A DNA stretch of 64,000 bases from contig NC_134851.1 of the NCBI RefSeq assembly GCF_965363235.1, positions 41,692,321 through 41,756,320 of the forward strand, given 5' to 3'. The DNA comes from Mytilus galloprovincialis. Taxonomy: Eukaryota > Mollusca > Bivalvia > Mytilida > Mytilidae. A program made the translations under genes and the position numbers. Each line of letters starts with the position of its first letter. Positions within the stretch are counted from its first letter, which is position 1. A model generated the notes under the pieces. It had not been told where the DNA came from and did not search any database. It worked only from the letters and a program-made list of their open reading frames with translations. Below, in pieces: positions 21,025 to 32,504 of the stretch.

Positions 21025-22421
21025 TCAATTTATTTTTATTGATTTTTAAATTTAAAAGAAGCATGAAGTTTAAACGATTATTATGAGTCCCCTGTTCTTA
21101 GTTCTAAAGACTGTTTTTTAAAGGATCCAATAATATATAATTGAACACTAGAATGTTGTAGTAGGACTTAATATACCGAACAGAAAATTTGTATACGATT
21201 TAGTGATTTATTGGTATTATGTATTATTGTCCTTCATTACATTACAGTTATAAAGAAGAGGTACAAAAATGTAGTGATTTTATTATAATTAAGAACACCT
21301 TTTTCTCATTCAAATTTTCCTTAAAAAATCTCGACCATTTGTTTAAAAACAATTTGTTTAGAAAAAGGCCAACATTAAACACTGATTTTTAAGGTTGAAT
21401 TCAAGGACATTGTGCTTCGTATTTTATTAAACATGCCCTATATTCATCCGAAGATGGTAAGTCATGAGAAAATAAAAATTAAAAAAATGAAATAGCAGTA
21501 AATTGACCTAATCGCAAGTTTTATCACTCTAAGAAAAAGAAATCGTGGACTAATGCACACGATCCTATAACTAGCTCAAACAAAAATGAATATATTGGAT
21601 AATAACGAGACGAAATTGAAATGGGTGCGATACATTATTTATTTTCGTCGGTTAAATATTGCAGGCAACACTAAAATTTCTTCGTTCATATATCAAACGA
21701 AAATACTTGATATATATGACATTTTACATTATTTCCCTTAACAAAATAACTAACACAAAATGTTCATGTACATGAAGAACACTTAGAATACTGAAAGTTT
21801 GACCAAATTGTACAAACCTGTGGTTTCCTTGGTCAAGAATCTGTAACTGAAAGCAAATCACAGTAATTGATAGGAAATTGATCTTAAATTGCAACACGCA
21901 ACTGCTGTCTAATTGCGCACCTTCTATTTTGAATAATTATATACATTACGCATTAAATCAATTATAGTATAGACATATGTTTTCGTCAACACAATCTGTT
22001 TCAGTTTGTTCATTTATACAATATTTCTATTTAAAATTTATTTTTAAGATCAACGCTTTTTTTTTAATTTTATTTCTTTGGGCCGTTCTTCTGTTCCGTT
22101 GCATTATATTGTTTATTATTGTTCGTGTAAGTTAGTATTACATAGCTATTGTCTACAAAAAGAGAAGGCTTTTACAAAAGAATGCTTAGTACAGGCATTT
22201 TGAAAATGCCTGTACCAAGTCAGGAATATGGCAGTTCTTGTCCATTCGTATTTGATGTGTTTTGTTATTTGATTTTGCTATGTGATCATGGACTTTCCGA
22301 ATTGATTTTCCTCTAAGTTCAGTATTTTTGTGATTTTACTTTTTACAGGTTAAAAGAACATGACATTTACTTTTTACTAATTGTGACGTGGTTGGAGAGT
22401 ATCATTTTCATTTTGCTAGCT
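21025..22421 (-). repeat. Long inverted repeat, right arm
   Basis: Inverted partner of 7885-9092. It is longer because an F2 repeat (22196-22345) is inserted near its outer end; the corresponding place in the left arm, near 7975-7985, lacks it. Confidence 0.85.
22196..22345 (+). repeat. Mussel repeat F2, inserted in the inverted-repeat arm
   Basis: Starts GCCTGTACCAAGTCAGGAAT and ends TTTTTGTGATTTTAC. Other F2 copies lie near 33.8, 41.9, 56.5 and 58.9 (minus) kb. Confidence 0.7.
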
Positions 22422-22429
22422 TTGACGGG

Positions 22430-23920
22430 TAAATGTTAACCATGAATATTAGTTTCTAACAAATGATGAACTTCTCAACGTAAAGACCTTCATTTCATCC
22501 TTAAAATATTCAAAATTAGATCCACAGTATTGTATAGATTTATAAAAGTGCGATGTTCCTTATACACCCAGAGTTCTTCTTCGTCGAAATGATCTTCCCA
22601 TTACACCAACTAATCTTTATAATCGTAAACATTGAACCGTACTAGTGATGACGCGTTATTAATTTACATGATTGAGCTCTAGAAAACCGATAAATTCATC
22701 CACGTAGTATCATTACAATCATCATATACCAGTTGTTTTGTAAAAGACAAATGGTTATACTACATATTCAGCTTTATCTAATGTATGTATATGCATTTGG
22801 TCAACTAAAAACTACTATCTGATCAGTTGATAGAGGCGATTTATGATCGTTTAAAATAATTAAAAACAAAATCTAATGTAATATTTTGTGGAGATGCAGA
22901 TTACAACTGATAAAATGTTGAAGATCAATTACCCTAGATAACACACACGAAAAGAATATATCCGAACACGGCACAAGTGTTAGGGTAAAAAATATCCCCT
23001 GTCTTTTTTTTATTTCGATCTGTGTAAATAAAAAGAGATGTAATCTAAACCATTAAAAGAATAACACTTCATTTTATAGTTTAATGATAAAATACTGGTA
23101 AATGATAGTATTTCATATTGATACGTAAGTTTTATTTATGTTTATTTTAAAACATGTATCGAATATTCCATTGTTATGCAGTCGTGGACAAACATGAAAT
23201 CATTCGATTTGCTTGGATCTATTTATAAAAAGCTAAGTCTCATGATATATGAGAAACGTTTTGGGGAATACCTTAAGTAGGTGTAGGATACCAAAGGGGG
23301 GAAATCAACAGTAAACACAATCGTTAAAACACAAAAACAACAAAACAACAAATCGAAATGCAGAGAAAAGACAAGACATCAATATTAGTTCTCAATAACT
23401 TGTCTGGGAATGATACGCAATGCATTATACAGAAATTGAACTTTAACCATCAATTCACCAAACCTATACAACATGACGCACTTTGATTTCGAAAAGGAAA
23501 ACCAATGAAGCATTATTACACCTTAGAAAGCGTTGACATTCGAAGGTTCAATTTACAGTTGTGGTATCTTTTCGACATTGTAGCCGAGAAATACCCTTTC
23601 GTTTAAAAAAACAAACAAATGCTATCAATTTCATACACTACGATAATATATACTTTAAAGATTTCGTAATCAATGCATAGATTTAGTTCAGCATGGGGAA
23701 AATGATGCAATAGCGCTTTTCTCCATTGGCTGGACAAGGATTACAGGGAAGCGCACAATTTAGTAAGATAGAAATTGAAAAAAATACCCAAATCAATTGA
23801 TTTGTGTATTGCAAGACAAAATAATTAAATAATGTAACATTTATAATGCACATTGCGACAGGCGATTTACCAACCTGTAAAATGATAGGTCATTTTATTA
23901 ACTAGAGATAGAGGATGATA
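22430..23920. other. Mostly featureless spacer
   Basis: Apart from the 38-bp direct repeat at 23171-23208, I recognise no repeat family and no splice-supported coding segment. Confidence 0.4.
23171..23208 (+). repeat. 38-bp exact direct repeat, right copy
   Basis: Identical to 20898-20935. Confidence 0.85.
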
Positions 23921-23924
23921 CAGA

Positions 23925-24225
23925 TACAGTTAAGTAGGCCTCATATTTTGACTTACATCTAGAAATTGACAATGAGGGTCGGTTGAAAACAAAACTTTAC
24001 GACAAAAGAGATGATTTCAGCTTTCCAATTGTGAACTTTTCATTTCTAAGTAGCAACATTCCAGCAGCACCTACATAGGGGGGGGGGGAATCTCCCAATT
24101 GATACGATATTCCCGTGCTTGCATTTCCTATCATGATTTTTCTTGATAGAGTGTTGCTGCTCACAAGGAAGCTATCAAACCAAGAGTTCCAAATGGTGAA
24201 GTTGAAATCATCCCTTCGTATAATA
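23925..24225 (+). mobile_element. Penelope-like retroelement fragment
   Basis: Same protein segment as 19380-19690: YLDLRLEIDN-type (here DLHLEIDNEGRLKTKLYDKR), then DDFSFPIVNF and QLIRYS-like text, closely similar in DNA. A G-run sits in the middle. It is truncated at both ends. Confidence 0.65.
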
Positions 24226-24374
24226 TGATTAATTTTATAAAGAATGAGTTCAATATTTTAAACATTTTTTAAGTTATGCAAATGTGATATAAAACTAGAT
24301 GAAGGAGGGTTGTCCATTTAAGGCATTCGGGGATTGAATTATGAAATATACTTCATTGCTTTTGAGCATATACT

Positions 24375-24480
24375 TATAATTTGTGGATAAATAAACTCAA
24401 GTTTCAAATTTTGTATTTAACGCCAGACGCACGTCTGTCTACAAAATACTAATCAGTGACCCTCGATTCCAAAAAAGTAA
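24375..24480 (+). repeat. Mussel repeat F5 fragment
   Basis: AACGCCAGACGCACGTCTGT and ATCAGTGACCCTCGATTCCA match the copy at 18838. Confidence 0.55.
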
Positions 24481-24660
24481 AACAGGTATACACATCAACA
24501 AATTTCATGGATTTTGTACATATGAGAAGTCCAATAATGTAAGTATTGGCTGAAAAACAAATTATAAGGTACCTTGATGGTATCAAATGATGAAACAGAA
24601 ACAACATTTGAAAGACTATTTAATTTAAATCTTAAAATAAATTTGATATTAGCAAATATA

Positions 24661-24830
24661 AATGTATATAAAAGGAAGAATCCCATGAGGGAAATGGACT
24701 TAATTTATGTATACAGAAAGGAAGATTCCCCAGAGTGAATTGGACTTAAATTTATGTATACAGAAAGGAAGATTCCTCAGAGGGAATTGGACTTAAATAT
24801 GTGCATACAGAAAGAAAGATTCCCCAAACT
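24661..24830 (+). repeat. Minisatellite, unit about 53 bp, three copies
   Basis: ATGTATACAGAAAGGAAGAT and TTCCCCAGAGTGAATTGGAC recur three times with small changes. Confidence 0.7.
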
Positions 24831-24839
24831 AGACCCTCA

Positions 24840-25180
24840 CAAATTGGGTGCTTTATTAAGGTTTAGAACTATGTTTTTGATTATTGTTTTACCTACTTAA
24901 TCTGATAGGTCATGTAAATATGTTATTTATTATGAGGGATACGTTATAGTGTATGATACAATGTGAGGGATTAATTTTAGTGTGTGCTACATTATTTCAT
25001 GTAATTTTTATTTTTATATGTGTTTGTATTTATTGTATTAATTGTTTTTCTTTTTATTGCCATGATTGTTTATGTTTTTGATACAAAGTATTAGGCTCAA
25101 CAAATTATGTGGTGAAATAGAAAAAATGTTTATGTATTTTATGCTCTTCATTTTTGTACATGTTTGGCTTTATCAATATT
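24840..25180. other. No gene seen; T-rich spacer between repeat pieces
   Basis: T-rich sequence linking the minisatellite to the inverted F5 piece. Both are probably parts of one larger repeat. Confidence 0.35.
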
Positions 25181-25262
25181 TCGATTTGAGCGTCACTGAT
25201 GAGTCTTATGTAGACGAAACGCGCGTCTGGCGTACTAAATTAAAATCCTGGTACTTTTGATA
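25180..25262 (-). repeat. Mussel repeat F5 fragment, inverted
   Basis: GTAGACGAAACGCGCGTCTG is the complement of the F5 core at 18870-18895. Confidence 0.6.
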
Positions 25263-25269
25263 ACTATTA

Positions 25270-25870
25270 TACAGAGATTACGCAATTCAGAAGTTGCCTC
25301 ATGTGCAAATACACACAAAGAGGATAAAAAAAAATATTTCAAGTTACGCAATTTAAGCTATTACACAAAATAACCAAATAAAGTTGTGTCGTCTGCAGAA
25401 AGATGCAAATGTGAAAGAATTCAGTAATTATGGAGATGTTTTTTTTTTTTATAAATATGAATAATGAGACTGGATGAGAATGTCAAAAATAAGAAATTTT
25501 ATTCTGAATTTGGTACATAAATCTGTATGCAGATTTGCCTGCAATTGCAATAATTAATCTAACATTTTTGTCCACACCTTTATAATCTTATAAACATGAT
25601 AAACAAAGGAATATATGATTCAATAGATAAATCATTTGAAGTACAAAAAATAGGCATTCTTATCATTAACTTTTACAAATCATCCAATTTTACGTTGAAC
25701 ATGAAGTCCAAGCTCTGGAAGTTGGAATTGCTAGTCAACACGTTTTAGTATGATGGGACACAGAGAAGGGTAGGAACCTACTCGCAATGAAGTGTCCTAT
25801 TCTAATTATGATATAATATATAAAATGGTGTGTTTTGTAATAATGGATCAATAGTAAAGTATAAATATTC
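25270..25870. other. No gene seen
   Basis: AT-rich spacer with a T-run at 25,441. The minus-strand open frame at 25735-25950 overlaps the MITE that follows. Confidence 0.4.
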
Positions 25871-25877
25871 TGATATA

Positions 25878-26036
25878 CTGTGGATTCATTATTGTTATTT
25901 GACGTATACCAATTTTCTTGGATTTCTTGGTTATATTGGTTACCTACCACGAATTGAAGAATAAAAAAAATGATTTTTTTTTCTCAGTCCATGAAAATTG
26001 GTATCCACGAAAAATAAATTTAAATCCCACCCACAG
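25878..26036. mobile_element. Palindromic MITE, decayed right end
   Basis: CTGTGGATTCATTATTGTTA at the left follows TA. The middle pairs CCAATTTTCTTGGATT with the inverted CCATGAAAATTGG. It resembles the intact element at 63345-63554, but the right terminus is degraded. Confidence 0.55.
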
Positions 26037-26665
26037 AGTGTGAGGTATACTGCAATCAGCATGTCCATCAGTCCTTCATTAGTTTCGTCATCCATGACTT
26101 TCGTTACATACTACTCGGCCTATATTTTAAGAAATGGTGTAGTATTTTGGCAGTCACTTCCCCTGCTTGACAATACTTCAATTTTTAGCTCATCTGACCA
26201 AAAGGGCCAAGTGAGCTTTTCTCATCACTTGGCGTCCGTCGTCGTCGTCCGTCGTCGTAGTCGTCCGTTGTCGTCGTCCGTCGTCGTTAACTTTTACAAA
26301 AATCTTCTACTCTGAAAATACTGGGCCAAATTTTACCAAACTTGGCCACAATCACCATTGGAGTACTTAGTTTAAAAAATGTGTCCGGTGACCCAGCCAA
26401 CCAACTATGATGGCCACCATGGCATCAAATAGAACATAGGGGTAAAATGTAGATTTTGGCTTATTACTCTGAAACCAAAGCATTTAGAGCAAATATGACA
26501 TGGGTAAAATTGTTTATCAAGTAAAGATCTATCTGCCCTGAAATTTTCAGATGAATTGGACAACGAGTTAGTTGGTTGCTGTCCCCCAACTGGTAATTTT
26601 TACAGAAATTCTGCTGTTTTTTGGTTATTATCTTGAATAATATTATAGAAAGAGATAAACTGTAA

Positions 26666-27778
26666 AGCCCTGGTCACAACGAAGCTATGACTCATCCATA
26701 CAGCGCCACGACATAAAATTTGATCAAATCGCGGATCATCTGTGGTCGTCGTACGACAATCGCACGACAGTCGCACGATATTTTGAGCATCGTGGCACTG
26801 TCGTGTGTCGTGGGACTAAAATTGGAGATGGACCTTTTTTGCTCTACGATTTTTTATCGTGTCACTTTCTTATGGCTGTCGTGAAAGTGTCTTACAATCG
26901 TCGTGCGACTTTTGTGCGATGAACATATTGTCGTTGGTATCAATATAATGCGTTTTAATCAAACAATCGTCGCACGGCTGTCATACGACAATCTCACGAC
27001 TGTCGCAAGACACTCGAGATACAGTCGCACGATTGTCTCACGAATACTAAATTTCGTACAATGATCGCACAACATTGATTGCCTGTCGTACGATAGTGGT
27101 ACGTTTGTCGTGCAACATATTTTCGTTGTATTTAGAAGAACACAATTCGCTGAGTATGAATGTTTTTAAAAACATATCGTTTACCGTTTAAACAGGATGG
27201 CTATTTCATCAGAACGATGTTGGCGCCGTTGAATATGCGCCTTAGCGGACTACAACAAGAGCAAAATATGGTCCTATTAGCGTTGATCCGAGCCCGTGAA
27301 CAGTATAGGAACCAGCGAAACGCCCGACGTTGGCTGGTTAGGCCATGGATCGAATGGCACCCAATGTTTTGGCAGTATAGTACACTGATGTAAGAGTTGG
27401 AACGGGAATCTGCCGGTGATTTCGTCGGATTCATGCGGATGGAGCCTGGCATGTTTCAAGAGTTTTTGTTGAGAATTGCATCACAGTGGCACAACAGTCG
27501 TACGACAGTTGCACGACAGTGACACGACAGGAACACGCGCATTCATTGACATGAAAACCATAAATATAGCCCCAAACAACTCACGATTGTCGTACGATTA
27601 TCACACGACTGTCGCACGACTGTTAGACGACCGACTTGCGACAAACCCACGACAGTACAATTACAATTCTTTGTTTCTGTCTTGTACCAATCGTGGAACC
27701 ATCGCGGACATGTCGTAGCTGATGTGACCACTCGAAATATCTTCCACGACAAAAAATCGATCTGTTGTGACCGGGGCT
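26666..27778 (+). mobile_element. PIF/Harbinger non-autonomous transposon with TAA target duplication
   Basis: The ends are AGCCCTGGTCACAAC and the inverted right end GTTGTGACCGGGGCT. The 3-bp duplication TAA (26663-26665 and 27779-27781) is the hallmark of PIF/Harbinger. Subterminal regions carry many CGTACGACA/TCGCACGAC repeats in both orientations. The middle keeps a transposase remnant (27160-27480). At 1113 bp and without a DDE catalytic core, it must have moved in trans. Confidence 0.85.
27160..27480 (+). pseudogene. Harbinger transposase N-terminal remnant
   Basis: The frame reads RNQRNARRWLVRPWIEWHPM, then FWQYSTLM, a stop, and ELERESAGDFVGFMRMEPGM followed by FQEFLLRI. The patterns RRWxVRPW, GQYxxLxxEL and FxxFxRMxPxxFxxLL are typical of the N-terminal part of Harbinger transposases. 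The in-frame stop (TAA at 27391-27393) and the absence of any downstream DDE region show that it is inactive. Confidence 0.75.
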
Positions 27779-27885
27779 TAAACAGCAATAATGTTAAGCA
27801 AAGTAAGATCTACAAATAAGTCAACATGACCTAAAGGGTCAGTTGGCCCCTTTAGGAGTTATTGCCCTTAATAGCCAATTTTCAT

Positions 27886-29681
27886 ACGACCCCAAAAACT
27901 GAAAATTTTTTGGTCGTATATTGGTATCACGTTGGCGTCGTCGTCTGCGTCGTCGTCGTCGTCCTAATACTTTTAGTTTTCGCACTCTAACTTTAGTAAA
28001 AATAAATAGAAATCTATGAAATTTTAACACAAGGTTTATGTCCACAAAAGGAAGGTTTGAATTGATTTTGGGAGTTTTGGTCCCATAATTTTAGGAATTA
28101 GGGGCCAAAAAGGGCCCAAAAAAGCATTTTCTTAATTTTCGCACCATAACTTTAGTTTAAGTAAATAGAAATCTATGAAATTTTGACACAAGGTTTTATG
28201 ACCACAAAAGGAAGGTTGGGATTGATTTTGGGAGTTTTGGTTTTTAACAGTTTAAGAATTAGGGGCCAAAAAAGGGCCTAAATAAGCAATATTCATGGTT
28301 TTCGCACAATAACTTTAGTATAAGTAAATAGATATCAATGAAATTTGAACACAAGGTTTATGACCACAAAAGGAAGGTTGGGATTGATGTTGGGAAATGA
28401 GGTCCAAACAGTTTAGGAATAAGGGGCCAAAAAGGCCCAAATAAGCATTATTCTTGGTTTTCGCACCATAACTTTAGTATAAGTGAATAGAAATCTATGA
28501 AATTTAAACACAAGGTTTATAACTACAAAAAGAAGGTTGGGTTAGATTTTGGGAGTTTTAGTCCTAACAGTTGAGGAATAAGGGGCCCAAAGGGTCCAAA
28601 ATTGAACTTTGTTTGATTTTATCAAATATTGAATAATTGGAGTTCTTTGATATGTTGAATCTAACTGTGTATGTAGATTCTTAATTTTTGGTCCCGTTTT
28701 CAAATTGGTATACATTAAGGTCCAAAGGGTCCAAAATTAAACTTAGTTTGATTTTAACAAAAATTGAATTCTTGGGGTTCTTTGATATGCTGAATCTATA
28801 ATGTACTTAGATTTTTGATTATGGGCCCAGTTTTCAAGTTGGTTCAAATCAGGATCCAAAATTAAACCTTGTTTGATTTCATCAAAAATTACATAATTGG
28901 GGTTCTTTGCTATGCCAAATCTAACTGTGTATGTAGATTCTTAAATTTTGGTCTTAAAAAGTATTGTGCAATAGCAAGAAATTTTCAATTGCACAGTATT
29001 CAGCAATAGCAAGAAATCTTCAGTTGCACAGTATTGTGCAATAGCAAATATTTTCAATTGCACAGAAATGGGCAATAGCAAGAAATATCTAATTGCACAA
29101 TAGCAAGAAATGTTCAATTGGAGTTATCTTTCTTTGTCCAGAATAGTAGTTGAATCAACTTAAATCATTGTTTTATACAATATACAATGTATATTCACTT
29201 TTACTACCAACTGATAAATTAAAACAATCTTTACCATTCAGTGATAACAAGCACTTTATTTTACATTTTAATATTTTATGATGTATTTAAATCAGTAGAT
29301 ATTGTTGCAAAATCCATTAGAAATTTGAATTGAGATCAGTTTTGGAAAAAGGGGAAGGGGGATGTAAGAAAAAAAAATGTGGGGGGGGGGGGGTAAATTT
29401 GTCTCATTTCAGATTTCATAAATAAAAAGAAATTTCTTCAAACATTTTTTTGAGAGGATTAATATTCAACAGCATAGTGAATTGCTCAAAGGCCAAAAAA
29501 AATTGAAGTTTATTAGACCACATTCATTCTGTGTCAGAAACCTATGCTGTGTCAACTATTTAATCACAATCCAAATTTAGAGCTGAATCCAGCTTGAATG
29601 TTGTGTCCATACTTGCCCCAACCGTTCAGAGTTCAACCTCTGTGGTCGTATAAAGCTGCGCCCTGCGGAGCATCTGGTTAA
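27886..29681 (+). repeat. Mollusc repeat E2, inserted in E1
   Basis: Flanked by the direct repeat CAATTTTCAT (27876-27885 and 29682-29691), a likely 10-bp target duplication. It starts ACGACCCC, folding with TTGGTCGTAT just inside, and has a CGTCGTCGTC tract. Three to four units of about 170 bp follow (CACAAGGTTTATGACCACAA, GGGGCCAAAAAGG). Later come TTGCACAGTATTGTGCAATA-type repeats (28970-29110), and it ends GCGGAGCATCTGGTTAA. Inverted fragments lie near 30.9 and 54.6 kb. Confidence 0.65.
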
Positions 29682-29929
29682 CAATTTTCATTAATTTGGT
29701 AAATTTTTGTACAATTTAACAAATAGTTTCTCTGTAACTAAAGGATCAAGTTTATCATAGATAGAGAAAATTGTAAGTAGCAAGAATGTTCAGTAAAGTA
29801 AGATCTACAAACAATTCACCATCATCAAAACACAATTTTGTCATGAATCCATCTGTGTCCTTTGTTTAATACATGTATGCACATAGAGCAAGGTGAGCGA
29901 CACAGTCTCTTAAGAGCCTCTAGTTTTTT

Positions 29930-30835
29930 CCCAACCAGACTTCTACATTGAAGACTGATTTAAATTTTTGTCTGGAGTATTACTATAATGAATTGTACTG
30001 GACATTAAATACACCACCACTCATCTAGCAAATATTAAAATATTTCATGGAAAAAAAAAATTTGATATCAAAGCAAAGTCTAACATTTAATATTTCAATT
30101 TTTTTGTGGGAAAATGTCAAACATTAAACTAAAATTTAAACTATTTATCATTTTGTGGGAAATGTAGGTTGATTATTGTGTATTTTATAAGAACAATGGT
30201 TTGTGCATCTTGTTATTTGGGGAAAATAATTTAGATACACAGCTACCTTTGCATAGGTACTATTTCTGTACTAAAAATCTGTAGTACTGGAAATCTACTT
30301 TTAATATTCAGTACTATTTCGTTACTTTAAAATTATCGTAATATATAGGTACCTGCATTTTACAGTATTTATTAAATACTTAAATTTAACTTATTAATTA
30401 ATTGAATTACTTAAATTCTTACAATTTATTGAATTATTTCAAACTGATGTAAATTCAGGGGGGAAAACCCTATTAGCCTCACCTTTACAAATGATCTGGT
30501 TTATGCCATAAATATTGGCTAAAAAGACAACTTTATTAGCCCTCCCCCTTTTTAAATCTGGTGTTTTTCTTAGTTTTCTATCAATTCCAATTTTTTTTCA
30601 CGTTTTTTTTCGTAACTATATGAAAATAAATATGCTCAAAATGAACTTAATTTGCTACTTACTTTCAATTCTAAGTTTACTATTCACAGCGAGGATTAAT
30701 AGAGAAAAAAACCACACAGATTTTGAAAAAAAAAGGGGGAGGGCTTTAAAATCTTTTTGTCGCTGTGTTCTATGATCTATGCATGATGGTGCCATATTCC
30801 AAAATTAACAATGATTTCCCCAATTCAAGTATAAC
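29930..30835. other. No gene seen
   Basis: AT-rich; GTACTA-containing stretches at 30255-30360. The open frame 30515-30775 is hydrophobic and then lysine-rich, with no recognisable family. Confidence 0.35.
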
Positions 30836-30839
30836 AAGA

Positions 30840-30990
30840 GGCTATTAGAGTGACTGCAAACCAAATTTCCCGTATAGGTGGAACACAGAACAGCCGAGCA
30901 AGTATGGACACACCATTTAAGCTAAAAACAGCTCATAATTTGGCTTGTGATTGAATATTTGACACACAATAGTTTTGTGACACAAAATCA
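30840..30990 (-). repeat. E2 fragment, inverted
   Basis: GAGCAAGTATGGACACACCA is the complement of the E2 segment near 29,605-29,625. Confidence 0.5.
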
Positions 30991-30999
30991 AATGTCATC

Positions 31000-31620
31000 A
31001 AAAGAACTGATTTTTATAAATAAAAAAAATTTGGTTACCAGAAAACGAAAAATATGAATTACTGTGACCTCCAAATAGCAATCCCCCTTTTTTCTCTAAA
31101 ACAATACAGTGTTTTAATCAATGTGTTCTCTTATTTCCCATCATACCAATTATTGTCTGACAACTTCAGAATAATGTCAACTTTTTTTTTTGAAAATGTG
31201 AAATATTTGCTACTGTGCAAAATGATTTACATATGACATATTATAAATTACGTTAAAAACTTAATCCCTTTAAAATATGAACATTAACTATGATGTAATT
31301 ACTGTAATAGTTTTCTTTTTGTATTTCAATTTCTGATGTCCAACTTCACATGATCAAACTTTATTGTTCTATTTCTATATCAATATTCACTAGAAATCAT
31401 TTATACACATTTATAACTGTACTTTGAAATAAATGCTGAAACTAATATATATTAAGTAATATGATATGCAAGTGACCAGTTAGTCAGGGGATTAAGATCA
31501 ACAAACCCAGCATGATACATGGTCTGGGGTTATTGGCATCAGCATGATGTCTGATAAGACCACAGCTACAAAGTAGCTGGGAATTCGGGCTTATGTCTTC
31601 GAGTGAATAGTCCAGTCAAA
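31000..31620. other. No gene seen
   Basis: AT-rich spacer; nothing coding was recognised. Confidence 0.35.
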
Positions 31621-31629
31621 CTAAGTTTG

Positions 31630-32492
31630 AACTGAAACTAATTGCAACAGAAAATGTTTCAGTTCTAATCTATAGTATTCAGCCCCAAATATACACAGAA
31701 AAAAATCCCATAAAATCAACCTTGAGGAAAACTTAAAATCAGCATTTTTAATTTCTTATGGAAATTAAAAGGGAGATAACTATGCAAAATTGAGTCGTTT
31801 TTTTTGGCAGTTTTTTGTTGATTTTCTTAAATTCATGGAAGCTTGATACTTTGATGGAGTTATAATTTCATATTTGACTATATGATATAATCTACTGCTC
31901 ATGAAATGTACAAAACCAAAGTATTGTTGGTATATTTCTTTTGTACATTTTTCATTGAAGAAAATGCAAATTTATGGCTTTGTAACTATTTTGAAAAAAA
32001 TATGTGAATATTTGGTATTGTTTATATCTGTAAATTATATTCGATCAGCATTTACCTTGTTTAAAGAACTTTAAACCCCAAAAAGAAGAATATATGCTTA
32101 ATTAGTTTTATCAAATTTGAGATTCAATCCCTTGACATGCTTAAACATCTGAATAATGAAATCTAGGTTATAGCTCAATAAAAGATATAATGGCACCTTT
32201 AGAGTTGGGTTTGATAATCTAAAGACGGCTAAAATATCAAGAATTAATACATTCTGTTGAATAGAAGCGGTAACACAAAATAATTTCGTATCAATTATTA
32301 TGAATATTTCTGCTTTTTTCGCAGAGTTATCCACCCTTTCAAGGCAAATCTCCATAGGAATATTAAAATCGTTCGTTTAAATTTTCGTCAAGTTAGGTTT
32401 TGTTGGACTTTTTTTCTGTGTATTGTTTATATTTGGATTAAAATGCTAAAGATGAAAACCTAAAAATCTTCTGTTGCAATTACTTTAAGGTT
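31630..32492. mobile_element. TIR element of unknown superfamily
   Basis: TAATTGCAACAGAA (about 31639-31652) is inverted as TTCTGTTGCAATTA at about 32469-32482, near both ends of an 860-bp block. The minus-strand open frame at 32098-32355 lies inside. It has no recognisable domain and is considered part of the repeat. Confidence 0.4.
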
Positions 32493-32504
32493 AGGATCAA
32501 ACCA

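Larger units (their letters stand above)
26184..29927 (+). repeat. Large mollusc repeat E1 carrying two nested insertions
   Basis: Begins TTTAGCTCATCTGACCAAAA with a GTCGTCGTC tract at 26226-26287 and ends AAGAGCCTCTAGTTTT. Both ends belong to a repeat widespread in molluscs. It is interrupted by a Harbinger derivative (26666-27778) and by repeat E2 (27886-29681). E1 sequence itself is 26184-26665, 27779-27885 and 29682-29927. No protein was recognised in it. Confidence 0.65.

Noticed and set aside
22550-22640. Short plus-strand frame DVPYTPRVLLRRNDLPITPT
   Set aside because: Looks protein-like but only about 27 codons, with no clear acceptor or family.
28970-29110. Spaced repeats of TTGCACAGTATTGTGCAATA type, CRISPR-like at first sight
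   Set aside because: Spacers are repeats themselves, the unit belongs to mollusc repeat E2, and the genome is eukaryotic.
32098-32355. 85-residue minus-strand frame with balanced composition
   Set aside because: Within a TIR-bounded repeat and without a recognisable domain or splice sites.
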